In this document: positions 1 through 13,733 of the stretch, piece after piece
Numbering within the stretch: the stretch's first letter is position 1
Layout: each line of letters opens with the position of its first letter
DNA from: Thermoascus crustaceus
Lineage: Eukaryota; Ascomycota; Eurotiomycetes; Eurotiales; Thermoascaceae
Length of the DNA stretch: 64,000 nucleotides
NCBI GenBank assembly: GCA_001599835.1
Contig: BCIC01000001.1
Span: 2,068,761-2,132,760, forward strand
Reading direction: 5' to 3'
Notes under the pieces: model-generated
Seen by the model: the letters and a program-made list of their open reading frames with translations, nothing else
The model's database searches: none
What the model was told of the DNA's origin: nothing
Position numbers and translations under genes: made by a program

Positions 1-577
1 GATCATGGACCTCAGTCCATGGGTCGAACGACTCGAACCGGGATGGGATGGGATCATCATCATAATCATCATGCATGGCCATGGCCAGCCATGAAATGGA
101 TCTTGTTTTTGTTTTCGTTTCGCAACTTCCTATTCAAGTAAAAAACAAAAAAAAACGAATATCTCACCCCGTTCGGGAATCTTTCTCGAACGGCCCCAAA
201 TTTCCAAATCCCAAATCCCCGGGGGGGAGCGGGCGGATGATCCCCGAGTTCCCGGGACGGGTTAAGTAACTCCTTAATTTTTCTAGTTCTGTTTAGGTAC
301 TAAGAAGTTAGTTACTAGGGAGGTGGTTTGTGCGTTTTATTACTTAGTCTTACGCAGTAAGTAGTTAGTATGATACTTTAGGTAGGTACTTAGTTTACCC
401 GTGGTCGACTCGTGGACTCGACTCGTGGGTTGGATTTGGGGTGGTGGTGGAACATCCATACCTATCTAACCTAACTAGGATATAAATGAATACGGAATAG
501 GTTACCTAGGTATATTTATAGCAGCAGGCTCAGTCAAAGACCGGAGGAAACAAGGCAAGGCAAGGGCTCAACCTACA

Positions 578-595
578 TACGTACGTACGTACGTA
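578..595. repeat. (TACG)n microsatellite
   Basis: About four and a half perfect, self-complementary TACG units, able to form a hairpin. Confidence 0.85.
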
Positions 596-1004
596 ATAAA
601 TAATAGATGAGAAAAATCCTTATTCAGTTCCACTTGATTGATCGACTCGTCACATATATATAATGAGCCTGTGGGCAGATCAAGATCATCCTCGTCGTCG
701 GGATTGAATATCGGGGGGCCCGGGCCATGGATCAGCAATCCGTGTCTAACTCTACATGATGTGATCTGTCCATCCAGCGCCGTCAAGGGTTGGAGGTCTT
801 GGTACGTACAGTACCTGGTAGATACCTACCTGGCACCTAGTACTAAGCCTACCTAACTACTGTTGTTTAGTACTAGCTTAACGGTGTTGATTGAGACCGG
901 TTTATTTATCCATATTAGTTAGTCCTAGATACTGTATAGTGCGCAACATGCTTCGTACTTACAGTACACAGTAAGCGTCGATAATACCTTAAAACTTGAA
1001 ACGG

Positions 1005-1038
1005 TCTCTCTCCCTCCCTCTCTCTCTCTCTCCCTTTT
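1005..1038. repeat. CT-rich pyrimidine tract
   Basis: An uninterrupted run of C and T on the plus strand, mostly TC dinucleotides. Confidence 0.8.
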
Positions 1039-1720
1039 AAGTCTGGGTCTACCCAGTGGAAAATAACCAGATTGAACTGCGTACGGAGTACTCCGTCTGG
1101 ATGGATGGGTAAGAAGACTAAGCTTACTTAATTACCCAACTTTAGAAGGTTTCAGACAGGAACTGGGTTAGTGACTTAGTATCTAGGGGCTAAGTGCATG
1201 TACATACCTAGGTTAGGTAGGTACCTGGTACACTCCTATGCAGTATACGGAAGGACGGAATAGTCTTGGAACTTGAAGTATAATCCACCTAGCTGGTAAA
1301 GTACATACGTACGAGAAACCATTCTATCGCCTTCCAGATTGGATTACGGGAGTACTTCCGTAAGTAAGAAGAGGAAGGCGATCGGTTTATATAAGTATTA
1401 CAAACACAGTTACAGAACTAATTCTATCTCGTCATCCATTCGTGCGGATTTATCCTATCCACAAGGTAGGTACCTACTTCTATGGAGTAACAGATCAAAC
1501 TTGTCTTTCTTTCCCGTTGCTCCACAAACACACTATTACCTCGTACAGTAACAATTTACATTGGGAACTCATCACTTACACCATCTACCTACCTACCTGC
1601 CTAAATATGCATAGTGATAGCCTCACCCTTAAATGAATGGCTCGAAATGAAAATGTTCAGTGGCGCAGCTGAGAGTTGAGTTGGCCAAGTGCGTTGCGGC
1701 CCGCGCGGTCGGCCCCCCTA

Positions 1721-1750
1721 TCCTATCCTGTCCTGTCCTGTCCTGTCCTA
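1721..1750. repeat. (TCCTG)n microsatellite
   Basis: Six TCCT(G/A) pentamers in tandem. Confidence 0.85.
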
Positions 1751-3314
1751 TTCTAGCCTACCAGTAACAAACAGATAGAGAGTACTCCACACCAGAGCCA
1801 TGACAGAAACAAACTTTCTAGAAAGCAAAGAAAAAAATAATCTAAGACAGTAATTTTCCGCGTTGTTCTTAAACCAAAACTTGGGGAGGGATCATCATCG
1901 TCCCCATCATCCGTCCATCTCGCTGGAGCCCGAGCTAGCTACATGTACGTAGATCAGTTTCCCAGGCGGGATAGGTGAGATTATGAATACTGGGGGCCTG
2001 AGCTACAAGACGCAGTAGATCTCAGAGGTTGCAATCCGAACTAAGTAGATAGACATTGGGACGTACCAGATACCTAACCGGGTATATGGAATATTCGGAA
2101 TCCAGATGGTCAGCAAACTAGAAACGTTTCTTTAAGAGGCTTCTGGATTTATCCATGATTGATCTACGGTAAGCTAAGCTAGTAGTCAGTCCATATATTG
2201 GAAGGCTTCCGGAAGGAAAAATAGAGACTACTTACGCTAAGTACAGTTCAGTGCATGGCACTAATTGATTGATTGATTAATAATTAAAATCGACCGAACG
2301 TGTATCGTGGAAATAAAGAAGTAATAATGATTATCAAACATTGCATATCGTTCGATCTAAGTTTAGATAGTTTACTGATAGTGCTGTGTTTATTTTATTT
2401 TACAAAGAGAGCGAGAATACTCCGTAGTTTCAGCACATTAAGCATCGAAGCTTATACCGCAATAGACCGAAGCTTATCGTCATTAGTCAATCCAGATCGA
2501 TGGTTTGAGATTAAAATTCGCGGGTTGCATCACCATCTACTGTGGGACGATGGAACTATTGAGTGAGAGAGACACGGGAAAGGTTTTAATAAGCTTCAAT
2601 GCGGAACGGCACGTGAAAACCTTGTTTTCCGATTGATTCATGTTGAATTTGATCTAGCCACAACCTCCCTCTGGGGGAAGAGTATAATGCAGAGATGAGT
2701 TAAAAAGAAAAGACTCTGCAAAACACGATCAAATGATCAATGGTATAGTACTCTAGCCAGAAGTAATGAACAATTTGGCTAAAAGGTACACTCGAGCCGA
2801 ACGTCATCAGGGGTTAGTCAAATCGTAAAGGGGGTGGTAAACGCCCCATGAGGGCAACAGCAAGAAAAACACAGTATCAGGCAAAAGGGAAGAAAGAAAA
2901 AAAGAAAGAAACGGTAAGAATTGATGAAAATCAAGTGCAGACGAAAAAAAAGAAAAGAAAAAAAACTAAATGGAATATCGCCACGTAATCGATCTTGTAG
3001 CCGGTCCCAATGCTCCATTTATGACCCGTGAAAATCCGATTCGAAAACGCTCATCCCATGCAAAGTAGTCAATGCACCGCACTCTCTCTCTGTACAAACG
3101 CCAATGCCATATCAGTGGTTAAACAATGAAAACGAAACAAGATGCCATAACAAGGATGTACAAATAATCCCTTCGTTTTGTACAATTTTGACGAGGCAGC
3201 CGGCTTCGTAGTCGGCATATATAATGGAGGGGGGGGGAGGGGGGGGACTCTCAGAGAACGCTGAGTGGTATCTCGCAGATAAGAGACAAAATCGAAAGAG
3301 CCGACAAGAAGCGA

Positions 3315-4673
3315 TCAGACGGTGAAGACTCGGTCCAGTTGACGAATTGCTCTGATGTCTTCGCCTCCAAACCCAATCTTCTCACTCGGGATGTCCTTAG
3401 GTCCGTCCGGCGTAGTGCTGGCCTCATTGGGACTTCTGCTACCAGTGCGCGGCAGCTCCCCCGCCTTTGGTGCATCAGTAGATAGAGGAGGAACAGATGC
3501 GCCGTTCATAAGTGCCCCAATACTGGGAACTGTAGTAGCGGAGCTCGCCGCACTAGTCGGAGGAGCAAGATGCGGCGGCTGGCTTGACACCACTAGCTTC
3601 TGCTGAGGCGGACTGGGGATCGTCCTAGGCGGTTCACCGTTGCGTTGAGCTTGGAGCGACTGCGTTCGCGGAGACATCAGGCGTGGATCAATCGAACCAG
3701 GGCCATAACTGGTCCTTGGCTGCGTATCCACAGAAGATTGAGGGACCGTAGCTGAGCGACCCGCAAACGCCGGAAGAGCTGGAGCAGCGGCCGTGCTCGG
3801 CGGAAGAGGGGGAGGTAGCGTGCTTTCTGACGGATGATGGGCATGCGAATCGTAGGGAGCGGGCAATGCATGTTGTGGTGGTGGAGCTGGCAATGCTGGT
3901 GGATGGTGAGCATATGTCAGCTGGGCTGCCGGAGCGGTCAGTGGAGGGAGATAGGTATATGGAATCGTCATCGTAGGCGGAGTTGGCAACGGGGTGGGCG
4001 GCCAGGCATAAGTCGGCGCATAGGACTGAGGATGTGTGGCTCCTGATCGCGGGTATCCGATAGCGGGATGGGGGGATAATGAGAACGTTGCACCCGCCAT
4101 TGGACCTCGAGTCACGACCGGAAGGTTCTGCTGGTCGTTGACTGTGGACTCCGGATACAGCCCCTTCTGTGGACGAATATGTCGTAGAGCCGGATCCGTG
4201 GATGGTTGCTGTAGATTAGGGGCTGTCGGATGCGATCGGGCATAATAGCTGATCAGATGCAGGTGCTGGCCGGTGGACGTCGTGATACTGAACGACTGCT
4301 TCATGAGTCCGTCTGGCTTATAACGATAGCCATCGGGCCCTTCCTCGCCGCCCTCTCTGTCGTCGTCACTGCCCCGTGTGCTCTCTGGCGTTTTCCCTCC
4401 TCTCGACACGCTGCTCCCTCCCCGTTTGCCCTCCATCTCTCTGTAGGTCAAGAAGCTTCCCGACACCCTGCTGGCACTCCATGACTTGCCGTCCGTCCAC
4501 CGTCTCATGCCCGCTTCCCGCTCATCCCACACGAAAACGGAACCCGATTTTATCGACTGGCGCTCCTTCTCTGATAGCCGTCTCTGGACTCTGGGAAGAA
4601 GGCCAATGCGACAGGCCTCAAAGAGGATGATTGCGTCCGCCGGCGTGCGGACATGTCCGTGATATGTCTCCAT
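3315..4673 (-). CDS. osaA: WOPR-domain (Gti1/Pac2 family) transcription factor, Wor1/Ryp1/Sge1/OsaA type
   Basis: Predicted 452-residue DNA-binding master regulator of morphology and development. The start is the first in-frame ATG (4673), giving the METYHGHVRT amino terminus I expect for this family; the frame stays open upstream to a likely splice acceptor near 4796, so a 5'-leader intron is probable. The split WOPR domain is clear: WOPRa about residues 1-84 (FEACRIGLLPRVQRRLSEKE, then RRWTDGKSWSASRVSGSF), a charged Ser/Gly linker about 85-114, and WOPRb about 115-148 (YRYKPDGLMKQSFS, LISYYAR). RRWT around residue 60 matches the conserved protein-kinase-A-type site. The rest is low-complexity Pro/Ala/Ser/His-rich sequence, as in Wor1 relatives. 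Motifs fit Wor1/Ryp1/Sge1 rather than the Pac2 branch. In relatives this factor controls yeast-hypha switching, conidiation or virulence. The gene is isolated, with a very large upstream region. Confidence 0.93.
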   Translation of the reverse strand: METYHGHVRTPADAIILFEACRIGLLPRVQRRLSEKERQSIKSGSVFVWDEREAGMRRWTDGKSWSASRVSGSFLTYREMEGKRGGSSVSRGGKTPESTRGSDDDREGGEEGPDGYRYKPDGLMKQSFSITTSTGQHLHLISYYARSHPTAPNLQQPSTDPALRHIRPQKGLYPESTVNDQQNLPVVTRGPMAGATFSLSPHPAIGYPRSGATHPQSYAPTYAWPPTPLPTPPTMTIPYTYLPPLTAPAAQLTYAHHPPALPAPPPQHALPAPYDSHAHHPSESTLPPPLPPSTAAAPALPAFAGRSATVPQSSVDTQPRTSYGPGSIDPRLMSPRTQSLQAQRNGEPPRTIPSPPQQKLVVSSQPPHLAPPTSAASSATTVPSIGALMNGASVPPLSTDAPKAGELPRTGSRSPNEASTTPDGPKDIPSEKIGFGGEDIRAIRQLDRVFTV

Positions 4674-5720
4674 CAGTTCTCGTGGAAGGGTCAGATGGTG
4701 AGAGTCGAGAGCGGCGGTTCGCTTAAATCCGGAGGTCGAGAACACCAGCTTTATGGCTTTCTGACTTGGGAAGGTGACCCTTAGGTTCAGGCGCACTGTA
4801 TCAGTCAGCAGAGTGATTATGTGCGCTGCGCCCCAGGGAATCTGCTATACAGGGGGGGAATGAGCAAGGAGCGCGAGGTGACAGGAACCCTTGCGATCTG
4901 GGAGGGGAGGAGAAAAATAAGGATAAAAGGGAACAGAGAGCCACGGTATCAGATCGAGCACTAACAACCTCAGTGGGTAACGACGGGGAGATCCTCTCCT
5001 CTACGTCACCAGCAGAGTTCTCGTCTGAAACCACAAGAGAGGAAGGGATCAGGAAGAGACAATACGCGGTGGGGCGATGAGCCGAACCAGAGAAAACGGC
5101 GCGAGGCCGGCAAAGCAGGGGACGAAGAATTAGAATAGAGATAGGGTGGAGACGGACTCAACTCTGGCCTCCACCGGACTTTTCGTTTCACTGAAGAGGG
5201 TGAGAGACGGTGGGGAGAGCCGTGGTGATAGTATTCTCGCTGTCCGGTGGGTTTTGGTGGACTCGCTATCCGCCCAAGCATGCAATCTTAATTCGATGCC
5301 GCATCAACCTGGGAGATTAAGAGCGTCAGCAGAGAGCGCAGACGATCAGGAGGCCCTTCCACCAGAGAAAATACGATGCCAAACCAGACAAGACGCACCG
5401 TCCGTCGGGGAATGTGAGGAGGGAATGCGGCGGTTTTCTTGGCCCGACTTCTCTCTCTCCCTTTCGGGCATCCTCTCGTCCTGACTCCTCACACTCAACC
5501 TCCACTCGTTTCTCCACACACGCCAGCTGCTCTCGATCCCTTACGAGCTCCTCGTGCAGTCCCGTTCCCGGCATGTTCAGGCGAACGCACCATCCGCAGC
5601 GCATAGCCAAGGGCCGGTGGCGCTCTGATCCCTCGGGGTCCATGTTAGTGCGCGACTTCTGAAGCTTAAGCTTAATCCAACACGAGGAGACGGCGGCGCT
5701 GAACTTACACACGCTTACAG
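4674..5720 (-). promoter_or_regulatory. Probable long 5' leader of the WOPR gene
   Basis: Just upstream of the ATG the minus strand reads CTGACTGATACAG at about 4796-4808, a branch-point-like CTGAC followed by a good acceptor. This suggests an intron in the 5' untranslated region ending at 4796. The DNA up to about 5.7 kb is GC-richer than the flanks and holds several short open frames on both strands. One of 128 codons on the minus strand (5326-5712) shows no family motif and is not called as a gene. Long leaders are typical of WOR1-type genes. No transcript evidence is available here. Confidence 0.4.
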
Positions 5721-8700
5721 ACCAAGGCCCCCACGGTTACGAACGATACAAGGCCCGGACGGGGCGCCGTGGCATGCGTCCAGCGCCTAGCAGCCCGAGG
5801 TGCGTGGCTGACGACGTGTGTTCTGCCCATCTCACCCGTGCTGCTGGTCTCTATTGGACCCTGCCCCGATCCTGTCACTCTGAGCATTACCGTCTGCTTA
5901 TTCATGAGATACAAAGAAGCCACTGTGTCCTTGGCACGCAGCCCGCCGCGGTTCGAGAGTGATCAAAAATATCCGTTCTGCGCCCTGATTTGCCAGCCCG
6001 AGGGATCTTGCTGCGGTGCGAATACAACTGTAGACGGCCCTCACCGTGCGGAGAAAACAGATGGGCAGTGTTTACGCAAGGAATCCATGCATGTCGCTAC
6101 CGTACAGTATGAGCCGTCAATCTTCCAGGAAACCGGCTTTCAGGATACCTCCTATAAAGCTTATCTGGACGGATCCTACACCCTGGCTTCCCCCAATGCT
6201 CCTGGACGATGCAGATGCAGCCCAAGTGCATAGACAGCCGCAGCAAACCACAGCAGGTCGATAAACAAAAATAGGCTCAGGCTGTCTTGAGGCTTAAACG
6301 GAAGCGGCATGTTACGCAATCTTAGTGTGCACCACCTCCTAAAAGAGACATCATCTCCCGGAGCTGAACAATAGCAATGGGATGTCTATCACATAAGTCA
6401 AAGAGCACCCTGAGGCTGTTTGGAACTGGTCTGACCAATATTTTGCATGTGGCACAGGCAGCAGGCTATCCAGGAATGCTTGTCTGCGATAGCATCGACT
6501 CCGTACATGTTCTTCATAGCTCCTGCCAATACAGGTACTCCATACTGTACAGTACTTTATGCCTGGTTCTGGCGACCGACGCTGGAAGTCTCACGTTGTT
6601 ATCATTACGCTGTCAACCAACGTTACGAGAAGGCAGGATCTAGCTGTCTTCACCATTATTAGAACTGACGTGAAAGCTCTAAGTGTCAGCTAATCCGGCC
6701 CGTCATACTCTATTAGGATAGCTTCAAAAAGAGGAGGCCGTGCCCTACCTGCCTTGCTGACTCGACGAACAAATTATCTGCTAGCAGTACGGAAGGGGTC
6801 AGCGTCGCAACAGGCTATCAGCAGCAGCAGTCTTCTGGGGTACTGCGTACTGCTATATTCCACCGGCCGACATGAACTAGTCGTCTTAATCTACAGATAG
6901 AATTGTTTAGAACAATGTTAATACGACCTGAGAAGTCAGAACAGTCTCAGTCATAATAAACGGCCTTTAGCACCGTCGGATTCAGAAACATTAGCACACT
7001 CAAGTCAAAACCGGGCTCAGTTGCGAGTCAGCGCTTGGGGCCAGCTGTCTCACTTGTGCACAATTTACCGTACACAAACAATCCTGCCAGACAGATAATG
7101 CAGCGTGCGCTGTGCTGTATTGCATTGGTACCTGCCTCCGGGGTCTACATAGTACGGAGTGGAGAATGTCAGGCAGAGAATCTGACAGGATGCGGTTGTT
7201 ACGAAGTGGCTGGGTGGATTGTCATTGTCTTTCTTTTTGGCTGCACAGAGGACGACCTATTCTTATTCAGGACTATCGATGGGCTCACTCGACGCTTTGT
7301 CAAGGATCCGTCCTTGGAAAGGATTATACATATGGACAGGTCGATTCAGAAGCCAGGAATGCTGACAGAATTACTCCGTACTGCGACCATGTCTGGTGAC
7401 AGCCTGACACTTGGATCGACTTGGCTTCTTGGTGCTTGGCTAGCTCCACATTCCTCGGCCAAGACGCTCTGACACCCAGTTAGTAACCTCATGGATCATA
7501 GACGGAGTGGAAAGGCCGCTAAACTTAAGCCTAACGATCCATGGAACAAGGACGTAGTAAGCCTATGCTGCCCATCATCTGTCCCCGGTTGTTTAAATTA
7601 TGCTGACCGCACAGAGCACTCTCGTTCAGGATCAAGGGTTCGATCAGTCGATCTCCTCCGTACTCTGGCTGCTGGCTGAAAGGAACACCGAGCTCCTGTG
7701 AATACCATTCTAGGATTGCCTTATACGGAGTATGTTTGACGAACGCCAGATTATTTCGAGGACAGGGCTGGCAAGTTCACGTCACACGGCCAAGGAAAGT
7801 TTCTATCTCCCTAATCTCCGGTCGTTTCCTGCCATCATCCGTAATTCCGTGACTGGTCAACTAACAAAACAGAGCGAGATTACTAATTGGCTGGCTGTCA
7901 ACCGAAAAGCCGGGCCATGATCACGGTCGCATATTTTTCGCATCACCAAGCATCGTAAAGGCAAGCGATCCGAGGCTATCGAACGCTATTCCCGACTTGT
8001 CCCTTCACGCAAGCAATAACCCCCTCAGGCCCCCTCAGCCCAGAGCCCCAAGCCCCCCCCCAGTCATCGCAGCGCGCCTTGGCAACAGGTTATTCTCGTC
8101 ATGGTTGCGGCGCGCACGGTAGACCTTGCAGCAACCTTGTTCCATCATCCGGCGCTTCGTTCTTTGTTCTTACCCTTGATCTGGTACTCCGGATAATCTC
8201 CACGGGGCACGCAGCTTTGAGCTTTCGAATAACAATACCGTGGACTGCCGTCTATCCTCCGTCAGATGCGGGCTGCACCGTCCGCGAGAAGAGATAAGAG
8301 TCCCGTTTCAGCCAGCCAAGAGATGTAGAGCTCGTCGCGCGCAGCGTGGAGTTTTTCCCATGCTCCACTAACGTGCGGTCAGTTACTATGTGCGCCAACG
8401 TAAGAGCTTAGGTTAGAGAGCGTCATGAGATCTGCGCCCTGCAATGCCACTCTGTAAAGATGATTCCATTGATCGATTCACCGCCTTGGGATGGAGCGCT
8501 TCTCGGCAATATACGAGTACTGCACCCCGTGTTACATTAGATGATACCCTAATTTAAGGTATCAGAGAGATCGAGCCTGTGAAACATCACACGAGCTTAT
8601 CTACACTGGCCCAGGATAAATAACAGTGCAAATGAGGAAAGTCAGTAGTCGGAATCACGAAACGGCACTTGGATTTAGCCACATATTCATTGAAATCCAT

Positions 8701-10370
8701 AGTCCAGCGGCAGAGAATTCCCAACTCGACTGATCGCCGTCATCGCCATTAACCGTGACTCCCAAAAAGGAAACAAACTACAAAAATCAGAACCTTCAAC
8801 TTTGCAACACGGTTAAACACGCGGCCCAGCCAAGACTGCGGGTGCGCCTGAATCCTGCACGATACTGGAGTAGTCGTCAGCTGGCGACCGTCACCCATCC
8901 AATCGTCAACGGCCCTCTTTCATCGACAATCATATCCAGATCGAACAACAGTAATAACAGAAGAAAGACAAGGGGACGGTGTGAATCTGACGCAGCTCTT
9001 CTCTTTGGGGGCCCAGCTTGCGTGCGTCTGTTGGACCCGAGTCATTTCACGTCATTGGGCATCGTCAGCTTCTATTTGAGGCCCCCAACTCTCACCATCA
9101 GTCAGCTTTGTCTTAACACGATGACATATTAATATAGAATTTGACAGGGATCCCACCCTAGCGCGGTGGTCAGGATACCACAGTAACAAGATCAAGGTAT
9201 TTTCTCACCTCTCCTCCCCCCCCCAAAAACATTGAGGCAATGCATCATGAACTGTGTGTCCTTTACTCGGAATACGAGAGGATTACGACCAGTTAGATCG
9301 CAGTGACGACAAACACTACTGCTTTAGTATGTTATCGAGTAATCATGGATAATAATGCAGGGCTCGAGCCTCTCAGAAACGGATGGGCAACAGGCCCAGG
9401 GATGCATTAGGATTTGGATGTGGCCCGAGACATGACGCGCCGTGGATAGGATCCGATCGGTGACAGCGAAAGGCTTAACTGCGGTAAGCTTGTTAAGCAT
9501 GATCAAGCCACTGTCGGGCCAGATGGCAAATTAAAGGAGCGGACCGGTGGGGAGAAGGCTGGGCAAGGACAGAAGGAGAATATGGGTGCGATGCCCAGAC
9601 GCGAGACGGACGACCATTACGAGACCGCCAGACGGATCTTCGCGGTTTCTGGAACCGTTATAGGATGGCCTGGTACAAGGTTGGCCTCGGGGTCCACGCA
9701 CCACGTTTTCTTGCCCTGCTCTGTTATGGGAAAAAGACAGATGAATCCTCGGTCATCTTCCATGCTTTCACCAGAAACGGGAACGACACACAGATCGTCT
9801 TCAGCCTTTTTCCATCTCGATGCGGAACAGGCGAATGATGATCATCTCGCACGGCCACCAACCACGGCAACTGAGTTCTGTTAACCCAACCTCTCTCTTA
9901 GCCGGATTTCGTACGCTAATGATACAGAATGGTAGTACGTTTACTCAGTACATTGGTCCTTAAGCTTTTCTTTTTTTTTTTTTTTTTTCAACTATCGAGA
10001 GCCTTTTCTTGCGTGTCTTTGTCTTGGACTCCGGGCCGGACACGCCGGCTGGACCCTTGGCTGCTGGTGGTACCCCCTTGCAAGGCCATCCATGATCATT
10101 GGCCTTCAGGGCTTGGGGGCGGGTCTGGGCTGGTTCAAGTCGATAAACTATCGAGCTTAATATGATTGTGCGCATTGCCAAGCCTTAATCTAATGACATC
10201 AATTCCCCGTCCCGGCTAGCAGAGGGCTCCAAGCGAGAAACAGATTCAAACAGAAACGACGGCACGGCGAACGGAGTAACAGTGATAAATAATGCAAGTT
10301 ATGTACGGAGTACGGAGCACAATATTCCTCCGCCTGCTGAGGAGGCAAAGTTCGGAGGGAAAAAAGAAAA

Positions 10371-10396
10371 AATAAATAAATAAATAAATAAATAAA
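10371..10396. repeat. (AAAT)n microsatellite
   Basis: About six perfect tetramer units in intergenic DNA. Confidence 0.85.
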
Positions 10397-12381
10397 CAGG
10401 ACGGATTTTCTCTAGACTTGCTTCATGGGGCAGCTGCAGATCCGTCACCATGGATAGGCTCAATACAGACTATCTTGGGCATAGTCCAAATCATCCATCC
10501 ATGCTCCTCCCCCAGACTGGACAAAGAAAGAACCATCGTCAATCACCGTCACAGCAGCAAAAGCACGGCAGGTCTGTCGTCTGAGTCTGAGCGTGGATAT
10601 TTTTCCCTTGTCCAACCTTAATCCCGGAATGGCTCCGTCCTTTTGCCATGTGGAAACCGAGATTTCTCTTATCTACCTACCTTCATAGTACTAGCGGACC
10701 TCCACAATCCGCCAAGCAGCCGAGGAATGAAGACAAGGCTGGGCGGCCGGTCCGGACGGATAGTGGATACGAAGGCTACCTTTGTGTCTTTTGAGCAAAA
10801 AAAAAAGAGAGAGAGAGAGCACAGCAGATGCAATCGCCGTGAGCATGGGCATCGAACCAACCATCTCTCTTTTTACACAAGCACAATAATTGTACCGTGG
10901 CCCGGTTGCGACTCATGAGTCAGGTAAAAGAAGAAAGCCAAGTCTCCCCAAACCCCGGAACCAAGGAGAAAGCACATGCCACATGACGAGCGCCAGGCCG
11001 GAGAGACAAGCAAGAAGTCTTTTTTTTCTCTCTCTTCTCGCCAAGAGCTGAGCTTCCAAGAGCCTGGCTCTACGTAAGTTTGCTCTTGAAACACTTTTTT
11101 TTTTTTTTACCTTTTATCCTTTTTCGATAGTCTGGTTTGCAGCGGCGGCCTTCTTTCTTAGGTCTTGGCCCCGCTCGCATCCGGCCACTCGGTACTAAGT
11201 ATGCGTCCGACATCGAATTCTGATTACGAAGTGCCCAGCCCAGCCCACGTTAGAACAGAGCACGCTGAGTCAGTGCCGCGTACTCCGTAGGCAGGAAAAA
11301 AAAAGGTGTTTCGAAAAAAATCATTCGGACTGGTCTTGGTTTTCGGCGCTTATTACACACGACGAAAGTGCAGCCAGATTAGGCTACCACTAAAATTGTC
11401 ACTTGACACTAGGAACTTCGGACTACGCTCGCAAGTCGCCACGAAGTTATCAGGATACAAGCCTCCGCCCTTCGTTTACTGTACGGAATTACGAGAGCAC
11501 AACATTAAGCAGTCATACAGACTGTAACGGCCCTCGTGGCAGGTCGGGGAATTTTTACCTCGTGTTGCGCGGATATTATCATTTATCATATTAAAGTATA
11601 CGTATGCTGTATCACCGTTTGTTTCATGTTAACCAGAGCTGAAATCAATCTGCCTAACATACCCCGAGGACCTGACCGTTCGATGATGAACACTGGGGCG
11701 CATCCGAAACAGACACACAGACACACAGACACCGTGTTAATTATTGTATGGGAGCGGCCCGTCTGTCACTTTACTTGAAGTTTGGTTCTGACGATTATCT
11801 GAGGCTGTTCAGGCTGGGTCCAGGTCCAGCCTCCAGGACTCCACCCAAAGAAGAAAAAGGAAAGATTCCCACTGCAGTGGCAACGCATCGCGGCAGTTAG
11901 TTGGTCCGGTCGGGACGGATACGAAGTTGACAAACTTAGAACAGGACGGAGAAAGGATCACGAGGCTTTTTTTATCAATCATTGTCTTCTTCTTCTTCTA
12001 GGTTCTTCTTTCTACCACCGTCATCGTCGTCGTCATTACCATGGATGGGCATGAGATCCTGCGTATCCATGTTCGAGCTTCTGAATCTGACGCAAGGTGG
12101 GGAAGAGGAACCATTTCCAATCGGGTGATTTGGTTGGTGGATTTGAAACGGTTCTCCTCGTGTCAGACCTGTCAGCCATTGATTCCTGATCATCCTGATC
12201 CAAGAAACTTGAAGATGAAAGTGTTCGAGAAGATGCGTCGGGGACCCCTTGCCTTAACACTTACCTTTACCTTTCTTACCGCTATCCGTTATCTGGGGCC
12301 GGGGCCCGGACCTTTGTTTTTTGTTTAGGTAGGTAGGTACCATGTGACTTAACTGACAAAGTTCTAGGCCAGGCCCAGCCC

Positions 12382-12425
12382 CAGACAGACAGACAGACAG
12401 ATAGAGATAGATCTAGATCTAGATC
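12382..12425. repeat. CAGA repeat followed by overlapping AGATCT units
   Basis: (CAGA)n from 12382 to 12400 runs into GATAGA and a short AGATCTAGATCTAGATC block up to 12425. Confidence 0.8.
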
Positions 12426-13720
12426 CGCTTTCGTAGCGACGTAGCCGACCGAGTGATGAGCGGTCTGGACGGCTGGCTGGAAGCTTGGAGAAGCTTGCGT
12501 AGGTCTCTGGTCTCGGTTGAAACATCCATGGATTACTCTGAAGGAGCTCGTTCCAAGACGATTGTTTTTTTTTTATTGTTATTATTATTTGCCCCTCGAA
12601 AGGAGGGGGCTAGAACCGTAGAATGTGTTTCTAGAGCGCTCTCTCTATCTCTCTGTCACTTTCTCTACCGGAATCCACCTGGTCCTTATCATTACATTAA
12701 TACCTTCGGTAGGTACCTAATATAACCTAACATAACCTAAAATTTGGGATTCAGATCAGATGGCGTTGCCGAGGCAAAACTCGATTCGGCCCCGTGTCCC
12801 AACCGATGCATTTGGTTTGATTAGGCAGGACCTGTAGGTACCTACCTAGCAGGTAGATTAAGCAGATCATCTAGGTAGAGGTTAGGTAGGTTCTTGCTTG
12901 TTAATGACGCTGCGTTAGGTTAGGCCAGGTTATGTCGGGTTGGGTTTAAGCATACCTACTCTATCTACCTAAATCACCACCGCCACTACTACTGTGCTAC
13001 ACTTACCGCAACACTCTCAGACCCTTCTCTTGCATGTATGGAATCGAGAGATAACCCGGAAGGGAAAGGCGGAACTATTCTTTTCTATTTCATTCTACTG
13101 TGTAGTGCAGTACAGTGCATCATACAGTACTGTAGCAAACTGACTATATATATATAGCGTTGTAGCCAAACCCCCAACGGGACGGAGAAGCGAGAGTACG
13201 TATTATATCACAACTATGGATAAGATAAAATATACTCCGCACAGGCATAGACATAATCAACTAACTTCGAACCTTGAAACATATTTATTCTATATATATA
13301 TATCATTCAATTCCGCATTCCACGTTGCGTTTTATTATTCCATTATTCTAGCTTATATCGAATCGAATGGTGTTGGACTGACTGTATAGGAGAGAATGGA
13401 ATAACTCTCTATCTGTTCCAATCCATTCTATATCTATAAATAATATTGGGCTTTGATCGGCTCAGTTGGAATTAGGATATCTATATTCGAGGCTTTCCAG
13501 CTTTGGAGACTGGAAATTAAATCCATAAAAAAAATTAAATGGTGAAAAAAAAAGCTAAAAAGCTACTATATAGGTATATAATTACATCAATGGATGAACA
13601 TGGACATTTATTGACTGAATAAGTTAAGTTCTGCCTGATTCAGATAGATTATATTCGTTTGGTATGATTTAGTTATTATTACTACTATTCTTCTTCTTTG
13701 CTTATCTTTCCATATATCTA

Positions 13721-13733
13721 CCCCCCCCCCCCC
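13721..13733. repeat. C13 homopolymer
   Basis: Thirteen consecutive C on the plus strand in AT-rich surroundings. Confidence 0.85.

Larger units (their letters stand above)
1..3314. other. Gene-free intergenic DNA downstream of the WOPR gene
   Basis: I see no coding sequence; open frames are all under 90 residues and lack recognisable motifs. The stretch is AT-rich and full of short repeats: (TACG)n at 578-595, a pyrimidine tract at 1005-1038, TCCTG repeats at 1721-1750 and many TAGG/CCTA-type motifs (about 381-391, 1207-1229). Two copies of the 9-mer TACGGAGTA (either strand) lie at 1082-1090 and 2418-2426. The last few hundred bases before 3315 are probably the 3' untranslated region of the minus-strand WOPR gene. 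Confidence 0.7.

Noticed and set aside
5326..5712. 128-codon minus-strand frame upstream of the WOPR gene
   Set aside because: Lies within the probable leader and lacks homology signals; at most an upstream ORF.
7035..7472. Plus-strand frame of 145 codons in the WOPR upstream desert
   Set aside because: Begins at TTG, has no family resemblance and sits in low-coding-potential DNA.
10830..10870. tRNA-like GGTTCGATGCC on the minus strand
   Set aside because: The flanking bases do not form the T-stem or acceptor stem, so no tRNA fold is possible.
12326..12341. TAGG-type repeats as telomere-like sequence
   Set aside because: The unit is a tetramer in short mixed-orientation patches, not tandem TTAGGG arrays; interstitial telomere origin is unsupported.
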